Positions 19,092 to 26,944 of a DNA stretch of 39,162 nucleotides are shown one piece after another (positions within the stretch are counted from its first letter, which is position 1; each line of letters begins with the position of its first letter). The notes below the pieces were generated by a model. The model was not told the DNA's origin. It searched no databases and saw only the letters and a program-made list of their open reading frames with translations. The DNA lies in the NCBI GenBank assembly GCA_017443765.1, contig JAFSYB010000039.1, positions 1-39,162 of the forward strand, written 5' to 3'. The position numbers and the translations under genes were made by a program. Source of the stretch: Muribaculaceae bacterium. GTDB lineage: Bacteria; Bacteroidota; Bacteroidia; Bacteroidales; Muribaculaceae.

Positions 19092-21086
19092 ATGAAAAGG
19101 ATACTGATTATTGTTTTAGCCACGGCGACGGTGCTGTGCGCTTTCGGGGCCGATGTGGTGACCTCGCCCGACGGGCGTCTTGCCGCTACAATCTCGATTA
19201 TCAACGGACACCCCTGCTACTCGCTCACCATTGACGGCACCGAGGTGGTGCGCCCCAGCCGGCTGGGCCTGCGCCTTGCCGACGGCACGCTGGGCGCAGA
19301 TGTCAAGGTCGCCGCCCGCCATCGCGACAGCCGCGATGAGCAATGGGTGCAGCCCTGGGGCGAGGACGACACCGTGCGCAACCACTACAACGAGCTGGCC
19401 CTCGACCTGCGCGAGCGCGGCAATGGGCGGCTGCTGCGCGTGGTGATGCGTGTGTACGACGACGGGCTGGGCTTCCGCTACGAGATTCCCAAGCAAGCCG
19501 CGCTGGGCGAGTTCCAAATCATGGACGAGCTCACCGAGGTGCGCCTGGCTCACGACGCACCCGCCTGGTCGATACCCAGCAACCGCACCGAGTATTTCGA
19601 GGGCCTGTACGAGCGCACGCCGCTCACGGCCAAGGACACCGTGTGTGTGCCGCTCACCGTGGAATATGAGCCGGACTTGTTTCTGGCGCTGCACGAAGCC
19701 AACCTCACCGACTATGCCAGCCTCAACCTCACGCCGCGGCGGCAAGCCGACGGCTCGGTGACGCTGCTCGCCGCGCTCACGCCCTGGCAGAGCGGCGTGA
19801 AGGTGGAGAGCCGCAGCGGCATGGCCACGCCCTGGCGCACCATCACCGTGGCACGCACCGCCGGCCACCTGCTGCTCTCGCGCCTGACGCTCAACCTGAA
19901 CGAGCCTTGCCGCATCGAGGACACCTCGTGGATCGAGCCGGGACGCTACCTCGGCATTTGGTGGAGCATTCACAAAAAGCAAAACACCTGGGAAATGGGA
20001 GCCACCCATGGCGCCACCACCGAGAACGTGAAGCGATACATCGACTTCGCCGCCCGCCACGGCTTTGCCGGCGTGCTGGCCGAGGGGTGGAACCCCGGCT
20101 GGGCGGCGGGCGAACAAGTGACCTACCTGAAAGCCTACCCCGACTTCGACATCGAGGCGGTGTGCCGCTACGCGCTGGACAAGGGCGTGCGCTTCATTGG
20201 CCACATGGAATCGTGGGGCAACGCCGCACTCATCGAGCGCGAGATGGACGATGCTTTTGCCTGGTACAGCCAGATGGGCATCCGCGCCGTGAAAACGGGC
20301 TATGTAGGCCACTTGCTCGATGGCAAGGAACTGGCGAAGTCGCAATACGGCATCCGTCACTACCGGCGTGTGATTGAGTGCGCCGCCCGCCACCACATCA
20401 TGATTGACAACCACGAGCCCGCCATGCCCACCGGGCTGCAGCGCACATGGCCCAACCTGATGACGCAGGAGGGCGTGCGCGGCCAGGAATACAATGCGTG
20501 GAGCGGCGATGGCGGCAACCCGCCGTCGCACACCGTGACGCTGCCGTTCACGCGCGGCCTGGCAGGTCCCATGGACTTCACCCCGGCCATCTTCTGGCAG
20601 GGCGACGACGTGGTACCCGGCACGCACCCCCACTCCACCCTGGCCAAGCAACTCGGCGAGTTCGTGGTGCTCTACAGCCCGCTGCAAATGGCCGCCGATG
20701 CCATCGAGCACTACCAGGGCCAGCCGGCGTTCACGTTCATCGAGAGCTGCCCCACCACCTGGAGCCGCACCGTGGTTCCGCACGCACGAATCGGGGAATA
20801 TGTGACGGTGGCACGACGCGAGCGTGGCAACGGAGGACGATGGTTTGTGGGGAGCATCACCAATGAGCGGGCACGCACACTGGAACTGCCGCTCGACTTT
20901 TTGACGCCGGGAACCACCTACCGGGCAATGATTTATGCCGATGCCTCCGAAGCCGACTATGAGCGCGACCCTTACGCAATGGAAATCAAGCAGTTGACCG
21001 TCACCGCCAGCGACACGCTCACCCTGCGTCTGGCCCGCAGCGGCGGCTGCGCCATCAGAATCGAGCCTATACACTCCAGTCGATGA
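19092..21086 (+). CDS. Glycoside hydrolase family 97, SusB-like inverting alpha-glucosidase
   Basis: 664 residues with a signal peptide (~1-20). GH97 enzymes release alpha-linked glucose or galactose. The N-terminal beta-super-sandwich (~25-270) precedes the (beta/alpha)8 barrel (~280-560). At the position where retaining members have Asp (V-K-V-D-F), this protein has VKTGYVG, as in SusB-type inverting enzymes. The acid/base glutamates expected of that group lie in DNHEP and TQEGVRGQEYNAW. Alpha-glucosidase action is therefore more likely than alpha-galactosidase action, by family inference. No susC/susD pair is adjacent; it is probably cotranscribed with dusB. Confidence 0.93.
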   Translation: MKRILIIVLATATVLCAFGADVVTSPDGRLAATISIINGHPCYSLTIDGTEVVRPSRLGLRLADGTLGADVKVAARHRDSRDEQWVQPWGEDDTVRNHYNELALDLRERGNGRLLRVVMRVYDDGLGFRYEIPKQAALGEFQIMDELTEVRLAHDAPAWSIPSNRTEYFEGLYERTPLTAKDTVCVPLTVEYEPDLFLALHEANLTDYASLNLTPRRQADGSVTLLAALTPWQSGVKVESRSGMATPWRTITVARTAGHLLLSRLTLNLNEPCRIEDTSWIEPGRYLGIWWSIHKKQNTWEMGATHGATTENVKRYIDFAARHGFAGVLAEGWNPGWAAGEQVTYLKAYPDFDIEAVCRYALDKGVRFIGHMESWGNAALIEREMDDAFAWYSQMGIRAVKTGYVGHLLDGKELAKSQYGIRHYRRVIECAARHHIMIDNHEPAMPTGLQRTWPNLMTQEGVRGQEYNAWSGDGGNPPSHTVTLPFTRGLAGPMDFTPAIFWQGDDVVPGTHPHSTLAKQLGEFVVLYSPLQMAADAIEHYQGQPAFTFIESCPTTWSRTVVPHARIGEYVTVARRERGNGGRWFVGSITNERARTLELPLDFLTPGTTYRAMIYADASEADYERDPYAMEIKQLTVTASDTLTLRLARSGGCAIRIEPIHSSR

Positions 21087-21094
21087 AAAAAGGG

Positions 21095-21268
21095 TCTGCA
21101 ACGTTTTTGTGTGGGGAATTCATTCTCAATGCGAATTGCACGAATGATGCGAATTTTATGGTGTTGTTCGGGTTGTCTTCACCATTAGTCGTTCTGTCCC
21201 GGCGCCACACGCACCGCAACACCAAAAGGAAGCATGGTATGAAGCTACCTATACGATCCGTTATAGAG
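21095..21268 (+). repeat. Dispersed repeat, copy C
   Basis: Full-length copy, highly similar to copy B (9005-9177), starting 9 bp after the GH97 stop codon and ending just upstream of the TonB receptor promoter. One frame in both copies reads similar peptides (LVVLSRRHTHR, GMKLPI), but it is broken in copy A and has no clear start. Confidence 0.85.
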
Positions 21269-21290
21269 CCAAATTTTGTTTGCCGATTTC

Positions 21291-21321
21291 TTGCCATTGC
21301 GCTCAACTTGCAGTAATTTTG
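21291..21321 (+). promoter_or_regulatory. Promoter of the riboswitch-TonB receptor operon
   Basis: TTG (21291-21293), a 20-bp spacer and TAATTTTG (21314-21321). It is 14 bp upstream of the start of the riboswitch. Confidence 0.7.
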
Positions 21322-21334
21322 CAGCGTGATTCAA

Positions 21335-21416
21335 TGAGTTTGGGGGTGCCGCGCAGGCTGCGCGGCTGAGAACATACCCATGGAATCTGAACCGGACAAT
21401 GCCGGCGTAGAGAACT
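21335..21416 (+). ncRNA. TPP riboswitch (THI element)
   Basis: The conserved landmarks appear in order: GGGGGTGCC, a GC-rich P3 hairpin (GCCGCGCA with TGCGCGGC), GGCTGAGAA, ATACCC, GAATCTGA, then CCGGACAATGCCGGCGTAG and AGAA. These are the sensor arms that bind thiamine pyrophosphate. The element ends only ~14 nt before the receptor's ATG and no intrinsic terminator follows, so control is probably at translation initiation. Confidence 0.93.
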
Positions 21417-21430
21417 AAACTTATTACAAC

Positions 21431-23695
21431 ATGAAGAAATCCAGTATTATTCTTTCGGCAGCCCTTTTGGGCACCGTCATGGCCGCCACCGCACAGCGCG
21501 TGCCGGCCGACCCCGAGCGCGTAGTGATGCTCGACAGCGTGGAGGTGCTTGGCACCCGCGCCGAGGAAAACACCCCCGTGGCCTTCACCACAATGAGCAA
21601 GGCCCAGCTTGCCCTTGTGAACCACGGCCAGGACATACCCATGCTACTGTCCACCACGCCAGGCGTGGTCACCACGAGCGATGCCGGCGCGGGCGTGGGC
21701 TACACGAGCCTCCGCGTGCGCGGCACCGATGCCACGCGCATCAACGTCACGGCCAACGACATCCCGATGAACGATGCCGAGAGCCACAGCGTTTTTTGGG
21801 TGAACACGCCCGACCTGGCCTCGTCGTTGCACGACGTGCAGTTGCAGCGCGGCGTGGGCACGAGCGCCAACGGTGCCGGCGCCTTCGGAGCAAGCCTGAA
21901 CCTGCGCACCGAATGGTTCTCGGCAACACCGATGGCACAGTTCAGCGGCAGCTACGGCTCGTTTGCCACCCACAAAGAGACCGTGCAGGTGGGCACCGGC
22001 CTGCTGGGCGGCCATTGGGCTTTGGACGCCCGCCTGTCAAACATTGGCAGCAACGGCTACCGCGACCGCGCCACCAGCGACCTGAAGAGCTTCTTTGTGC
22101 AAGGCGGCTGGTTGGACGGAACCACGGCGGTGCGCCTGATTGCCTTTGGCGGCAAAGAGGACACCTACCACGCCTGGGACGGCATCAGCCGTGACCAGCT
22201 CGACACCGACCGCACCTACAACCCCAATGGCGAAATCAAGCGTGGAGGCAAGGTGGTGGACTTCTACGAAGACCAAAAGGACATCTACCAGCAGATGAAC
22301 TACCAAGCCCTGTGCGAGCACCGGTTCTCACCGGCCTGGAGGCTCAATGTGGGCCTGCACTACACCAATGGCTTTGGCTACTACCAAGAATATAAGAACG
22401 CGCGCACGCTGGTGGAATATGGCCTGGTGCCGTTCACCGCTGCCGACGGCTCGACCGTGAAGAAGTCGAGCCTGGTGCGCCGCAAGGTGCTCGACAGCGG
22501 CTTTGGCGGCGCGGTGTTCGCACTGCGCTACACCGGCAAGCGGCTCAACGCCACCCTGGGAGGCGGAGCAAACCGGTACATCAACAACCATTACGGTCGC
22601 GTGTTGTGGGTGGAGAACTACATGGGCGACCTGGACCCCAGCCATGAGTACTACCGCAACAAGGGACGCAAGACCGACTTCAACATCTACCTCAAGGGCA
22701 ACTACATGCTGTGGCGCGGCCTGAGCGCCTACGCCGACTTGCAGCTGCGGCACATTGCCTACACCATCAAGGGCGTGAACGACAAGTGGGACTGGACAGC
22801 CTCGCCCGAGCATGCGCAGCTACTTGATGTGAACGAGCAATTCAACTTTTTCAACCCCAAAGCGGGCCTGAACTGGCAAATCACCCCCAAGCACCGGGTG
22901 TATGCCTCGGTTGGCGTTGCCCACAAGGAACCCACGCGCAACAACTACACCGACGGCCCGCTGCTGGTGCACCCGCGCGCCGAGCGCCTCACCGACTGGG
23001 AACTGGGCTACGCTTTCACCGACACGCGAATCACCGCCAGCGCCAATTTCTATTATATGAGTTACAAGGACCAGCTGGTGCTCAACGGCAGGCTCAACGA
23101 GATTGGCGAGCCCATGGCCGAGAACGTACCCAACAGCTACCGCTGCGGCGTAGAGCTGATGGCCGGGCTACGGCTCACCTCCTGGCTGCGCTGGGACGTG
23201 AACGCCACCTTGAGCCAAAACCGCATCAAGGACTATGTGGGATATGTGAGCGACTACAATGCCGACACCTGGGACGACCTCTGGTCGCAGACGGCCATCG
23301 AGCGCGGCAACACCACAATCGCCTTCTCGCCCTCGGTGATTGCCAACAGTGTGTTCTTGCTTAATTTCAAGGGATTCACGGCACAGTTGCAGAGCCAGTA
23401 TGTGAGCCGGCAGTACCTCGACAATTTCGAGAACGACGATGACGCGCTCGACCCCTACTTTGTGACCCACCTGCATCTGGGCTACGCGTTCACCCTGCCC
23501 TATCTGAAACGTGTGAACGTGGGCGTGAGCATCTACAACATCTTCAACGAGAAATATGAAACCAACGGCTACTCGCAAACGGCGGCCCTGTACGCCGGCG
23601 GCGACAAGACGCAGCCCTACAAGCTGAGCAGCGACCCGCGCTTCTACCCCATGGCGGGCACCAACCTGCTGGCACATCTCACGCTCACCTTTTGA
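21431..23695 (+). CDS. TonB-dependent outer-membrane receptor, predicted thiamine transporter
   Basis: 754 residues. Signal peptide (~1-20, ending TAQR), TonB-box-like region (ERVVMLDSVEVLGTRAEE), plug domain (~45-155, with VRVRGTDATRIN-type strands), then a 22-strand-type beta-barrel ending in the typical terminal phenylalanine (LTLTF). The plug and barrel are full length. It is not a SusC type (no N-terminal carboxypeptidase-like extension, no SusD neighbour). The TPP riboswitch directly upstream makes thiamine, thiamine phosphate or a precursor the most likely ligand, as noted for riboswitch-linked receptors in the Bacteroidota; this is inference. Confidence 0.9.
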   Translation: MKKSSIILSAALLGTVMAATAQRVPADPERVVMLDSVEVLGTRAEENTPVAFTTMSKAQLALVNHGQDIPMLLSTTPGVVTTSDAGAGVGYTSLRVRGTDATRINVTANDIPMNDAESHSVFWVNTPDLASSLHDVQLQRGVGTSANGAGAFGASLNLRTEWFSATPMAQFSGSYGSFATHKETVQVGTGLLGGHWALDARLSNIGSNGYRDRATSDLKSFFVQGGWLDGTTAVRLIAFGGKEDTYHAWDGISRDQLDTDRTYNPNGEIKRGGKVVDFYEDQKDIYQQMNYQALCEHRFSPAWRLNVGLHYTNGFGYYQEYKNARTLVEYGLVPFTAADGSTVKKSSLVRRKVLDSGFGGAVFALRYTGKRLNATLGGGANRYINNHYGRVLWVENYMGDLDPSHEYYRNKGRKTDFNIYLKGNYMLWRGLSAYADLQLRHIAYTIKGVNDKWDWTASPEHAQLLDVNEQFNFFNPKAGLNWQITPKHRVYASVGVAHKEPTRNNYTDGPLLVHPRAERLTDWELGYAFTDTRITASANFYYMSYKDQLVLNGRLNEIGEPMAENVPNSYRCGVELMAGLRLTSWLRWDVNATLSQNRIKDYVGYVSDYNADTWDDLWSQTAIERGNTTIAFSPSVIANSVFLLNFKGFTAQLQSQYVSRQYLDNFENDDDALDPYFVTHLHLGYAFTLPYLKRVNVGVSIYNIFNEKYETNGYSQTAALYAGGDKTQPYKLSSDPRFYPMAGTNLLAHLTLTF

Positions 23696-23697
23696 CA

Positions 23698-25005
23698 ATG
23701 CCTGATTACGCAAGGCGTTCCTTGAAATCCGCAATGCACCACGCACCATTCATCAATCCGCGCTGCCCGTCGCTGCCGCCCGCCTGTCGCCACCGGGTGG
23801 TGGTGCTGCTGCTTGTGGCGTGGTTGGCCACGGCGCTGGCCGAGGGACAACCCGCTGTTCCGGCCCCTGCGGCCGGCGACACGGCAGCGGTGGCCACCGA
23901 TTCGGTGACGGTGAGCCTGGTCACGTTCTATCCTGGCGAGGAGCCGTTTGCCATCTACGGCCACACCGAGCTGCGCGTGCAGCAGGACGGCAGGGACTGG
24001 TACTACAACTACGGCGTGTTCGACTTCGAGGCTCCAGGCTTTGTGTGGCGTTTTGTGACGGGCGATGCCGAGTACCTGTGCGTGCCCATCGACAAGCAGT
24101 ATGCGCTCATGGGCATGGAGGGCCGGCGCATGGTCGAGCAGCGGCTCAACCTCACGGCCGATGAGGCACACCGCGTGGCCGACCGCCTGCTGTGGAACGC
24201 CCTGCCCGACAACCGCGCCTACCACTACCGCTACCTCACCGACAACTGCTCGACACGCCCCCGCGACATCATCGAGGCCGCCTTGCACGACGGTGTGCTG
24301 CACTATGGCGAGCCGCAACAAGGCGAGGTCACTTACCGACAGATGATTCGCCACTACTGCCGCAACTACGCCTGGCAGCAGCTGGGCATCGACTTGGTGC
24401 TGGGTAGCCGCCTCGACCAGCCGCTCGACTACCGCGAGCAGATGTTCATTCCCATGGTGCTCATGGAGGCCGTGGGCGGGGCCACGGTCACACGCGACAG
24501 CGTGTCGATGCCGCTGGTGACCCGCACCGATGTGGTGGTCGATGCCAGCGAGCAGGGCCTTGTGCTGCCGCCCACGCCATGGTGGCGCACACCGCTGGCC
24601 GCGGCACTGCTTGTGCTGGCGCTGGCTGTGGCGCTCACCGTGCGCGATGTGCGACAGCGGCGCACCACCCGATGGTTCGATGCGCTCCTCTATGGCACAC
24701 TGGCTGCCATCGGCACGGTCATCACCCTGCTCGCGCTGTGCTCCAGCCACGAAGCCTTGTGGCCCAACTGGAACCTGCTGTGGGCGCACCCGCTGCACTG
24801 GCTGCCCGCCGCGTCCGTGTGGCTCGTGCCACGCAGCCGGTGCCTGATGCGCGGATACCACGCGGCCAATGCTGCCGTGATGGTCGCCGCCCTGGCCTTG
24901 TGGGCCATCGTCCCGCAGGGCGCCAACTACGCCTTCTTCCCGCTCATGGCAGCCAGCCTGCTGCGCTCGGCGAGTTTTCTCGCGACAGGCCGCAAACAAA
25001 GATAA
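23698..25005 (+). CDS. Lnb/DUF4105 periplasmic-domain membrane protein
   Basis: 435 residues from ATG 23698, two bases after the receptor's stop codon, so translational coupling is likely. A second in-frame ATG at 23734 is an alternative start. After a hydrophobic segment (~32-50) comes the Lnb N-terminal periplasmic domain (PF13387, formerly DUF4105), with YGHTEL near 85, YYNYGVFDF and the invariant NCSTR near 183-187. Residues ~300-430 hold about four or five membrane helices. Firmicutes Lnb is a lipoprotein acyltransferase; whether this member acylates lipoproteins is inference. It belongs to the riboswitch operon. Confidence 0.85.
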   Translation: MPDYARRSLKSAMHHAPFINPRCPSLPPACRHRVVVLLLVAWLATALAEGQPAVPAPAAGDTAAVATDSVTVSLVTFYPGEEPFAIYGHTELRVQQDGRDWYYNYGVFDFEAPGFVWRFVTGDAEYLCVPIDKQYALMGMEGRRMVEQRLNLTADEAHRVADRLLWNALPDNRAYHYRYLTDNCSTRPRDIIEAALHDGVLHYGEPQQGEVTYRQMIRHYCRNYAWQQLGIDLVLGSRLDQPLDYREQMFIPMVLMEAVGGATVTRDSVSMPLVTRTDVVVDASEQGLVLPPTPWWRTPLAAALLVLALAVALTVRDVRQRRTTRWFDALLYGTLAAIGTVITLLALCSSHEALWPNWNLLWAHPLHWLPAASVWLVPRSRCLMRGYHAANAAVMVAALALWAIVPQGANYAFFPLMAASLLRSASFLATGRKQR

Positions 25006-25067
25006 GGCGGTATTTCCCACCTCAAGCAATTCACTGAACCCACATTGACACAGCTTTGTTTTAGACC

Positions 25068-26726
25068 ATGAATCGTCAATTCCTCTTTTCGGCCATCATT
25101 TGTCTGCTGACCACCCTTGTGAGCGCAGCTGCCGAGCCGCGTGCCGTGAGCCAGTGGCTGACTGATTTCGGCACGGCACAAGGCACCAAGCAGCTGGCCG
25201 AGGCCAACCGGCTGATGCTGGCCTTTAACGAGGCCGGGCTCACCGACGGGCTGGTGCAGTTTGCTGCCGGCACACGCGCCGACTCGCTGTGCCAGCAGGT
25301 GTGGTACTGGGCCGGAGAGTACTACTACGCCGGTGGCGACTACAAGCTGGCCCGGCAGTGGGGCGAGAAGGCACTGCCGCTGTGCCACGATGCCGAGATG
25401 AGGGCCAATTGCCTGAACCTGCTCTCGCTCAGCGCGTTCCGCATGGCACACTACGACGCGGCCGCACAGTATGCCAAGGAGTGCTACCGCCTCGACGAGG
25501 CCAGTGGCGACCCCGACCTGATGTCGTCGTCGCTGAACACCATTGCCGGCATCTACATCGGTGCCAACCAGCCTCGCGAGGCCGAGAAATATATCCTCAA
25601 GGCCATCGAGATGGCGCGCCAGGCCGAGAACCCGGCACGCCAGTCGGTGCTGTGCGGCACGGCCAGCGAGGTCTATCATGCTCTGCTCGATGATGAGCGG
25701 GCTTTGCGCTACGCCGAGGAGGCCTGCGCGATTGAGCATCGCCTGGGGCGCGACGACCGTGCGGCGGTGCGCCTCACGCAGAAAGCATCGGCGCTCAACG
25801 GCCTCAAGCGATATGCCGAGGCCGAGCAGGCGCTGCGCCAGGCGCTGCCCGTGCTGCGGCAGGGCGATGACCGACACTCGTTGGGCATAGCGTGCAACAA
25901 GATGGGCATGGCCCTGTTCTCGCAGCAGCGACAGGCCGAGGCGGTGACATTCTTCCGCGAGGCGGCCGACATCTTTGTGGAGATGGGCGACCTGGGTAAT
26001 GAGCTGCACGCCCGCCGCGGACTCTACGAGAGCCTGTGGCACACCAACCCCGACAGCGCCAAAATCGAACTCGACCGTTTTGACTATCTCAAAGACTCGC
26101 TCTACAGCCATGCCACTGCCGAGAGCCTGGCCCGCTTCAATGCCGAACTGGACAACGAGTGGCTGGCCCAGGAGAATGTTGCCCAACGTGCCCGCTTGTG
26201 GCGCGTGGTTGGTTGGGGGGCGGTCGTCGCCGCGCTGCTTGCAGTGGCGATATGGTGGTGGATGCGCCGCCGCTCGCGCCTGCGCGAAAACGCCCTGATG
26301 GCCATCATCGAGGAGCTGAAACGCACTGCCGCCCAGTCTGGCGAGCCTCAAGGGGCGAAAGAAACAGAAACCATTGTGGCACAGTGCGATAACGACACCG
26401 ACCGCGAGTTCCTGTCGCGTTTGGTGGCGCTGGTCAAAGTACAAATGGCGCAGGGAGTCGTTTCCGTTGAGGGCCTGGCAAGCGGAATGTGCCTCACGAG
26501 CGGCCACCTGAACCGCCGGGTGAAGGCACTCACGGGAGTCACCACCCAGCAATATGCCACCCGCGTGCGGTTGGAGAGTGCCCGCTTGCTGCTTGAGCAG
26601 GAGCGCGATTTGCCAGTCGCCGAGGTGGCTTGGCGCTGCGGTTTCGACGACGCGGCTTCGTTCTCCAGGGCGTTCAAGCGCACCTTTGGCTGCTCGCCCA
26701 CGCAGCACCGACAGCACCTCCACTGA
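25068..26726 (+). CDS. Membrane-anchored TPR sensor with C-terminal AraC-type DNA-binding domain
   Basis: 552 residues. A signal-anchor sequence (~1-22) is followed by an extracytoplasmic helical TPR region (~60-360, for example AEKYILKAIEMARQAEN and AVTFFREAADIFVEM). A membrane helix (~375-395, GWGAVVAALLAVAIWWW) ends in RRRSR. The cytoplasmic C-terminus (~455-552) is an AraC/HTH_18 domain with both helix-turn-helix units (SVEGLASGMCLTSGHLNRRV and VAEVAWRCGFDDAASFSRAF). It could carry a periplasmic signal directly to DNA. A 21-bp-spaced direct repeat downstream of it, ahead of the LRR gene, is a candidate target. Confidence 0.85.
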   Translation: MNRQFLFSAIICLLTTLVSAAAEPRAVSQWLTDFGTAQGTKQLAEANRLMLAFNEAGLTDGLVQFAAGTRADSLCQQVWYWAGEYYYAGGDYKLARQWGEKALPLCHDAEMRANCLNLLSLSAFRMAHYDAAAQYAKECYRLDEASGDPDLMSSSLNTIAGIYIGANQPREAEKYILKAIEMARQAENPARQSVLCGTASEVYHALLDDERALRYAEEACAIEHRLGRDDRAAVRLTQKASALNGLKRYAEAEQALRQALPVLRQGDDRHSLGIACNKMGMALFSQQRQAEAVTFFREAADIFVEMGDLGNELHARRGLYESLWHTNPDSAKIELDRFDYLKDSLYSHATAESLARFNAELDNEWLAQENVAQRARLWRVVGWGAVVAALLAVAIWWWMRRRSRLRENALMAIIEELKRTAAQSGEPQGAKETETIVAQCDNDTDREFLSRLVALVKVQMAQGVVSVEGLASGMCLTSGHLNRRVKALTGVTTQQYATRVRLESARLLLEQERDLPVAEVAWRCGFDDAASFSRAFKRTFGCSPTQHRQHLH

Positions 26727-26769
26727 CGAGGCGATACCATTGTGCGGCAGATTCATATTTGACATAAAG

Positions 26770-26815
26770 ACATAAGGACGTATGTTCTTATGTCTAAATC
26801 CATACGTCCTTGTGT
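26770..26815. repeat. Inverted repeat after the AraC-type gene
   Basis: ACATAAGGACGTATG (26770-26784) pairs with CATACGTCCTTGTGT (26801-26815), 14 of 15 positions plus one G-U, around a 16-nt loop. It may terminate the upstream transcript, though the T-tract is poor. Confidence 0.5.
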
Positions 26816-26824
26816 CCATGTGCG

Positions 26825-26862
26825 CAATGCGTGATTGGGCAAAGGCAATGCATGATTCGGCA
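26825..26862 (+). promoter_or_regulatory. Tandem 17-bp direct repeat, probable AraC-type operator
   Basis: CAATGCGTGATTGGGCA (26825-26841) and CAATGCATGATTCGGCA (26846-26862) match at 15 of 17 positions and start exactly 21 bp apart, two helical turns. The second ends 24 bp upstream of the -7 box at 26886, the normal place for an activator. The neighbouring gene encodes an AraC-type protein. Confidence 0.55.
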
Positions 26863-26885
26863 TAGCGTGTGACGCGCGAAACCAC

Positions 26886-26893
26886 TACTTTTG
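26886..26893 (+). promoter_or_regulatory. -7 box of the LRR/dockerin-like gene
   Basis: TACTTTTG, 52 bp before the start codon. No good -33 element is present at the normal spacing, consistent with activator dependence. Confidence 0.6.
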
Positions 26894-26944
26894 CAAACTG
26901 AAAGCTGGCAACAATTAACAACAACCATAAAACCTGACTGACAA

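Noticed and set aside
19116..21101. 661-codon minus-strand frame opposite GH97
   Set aside because: The plus strand carries a full GH97 with catalytic motifs; the antisense frame has no recognisable domain.
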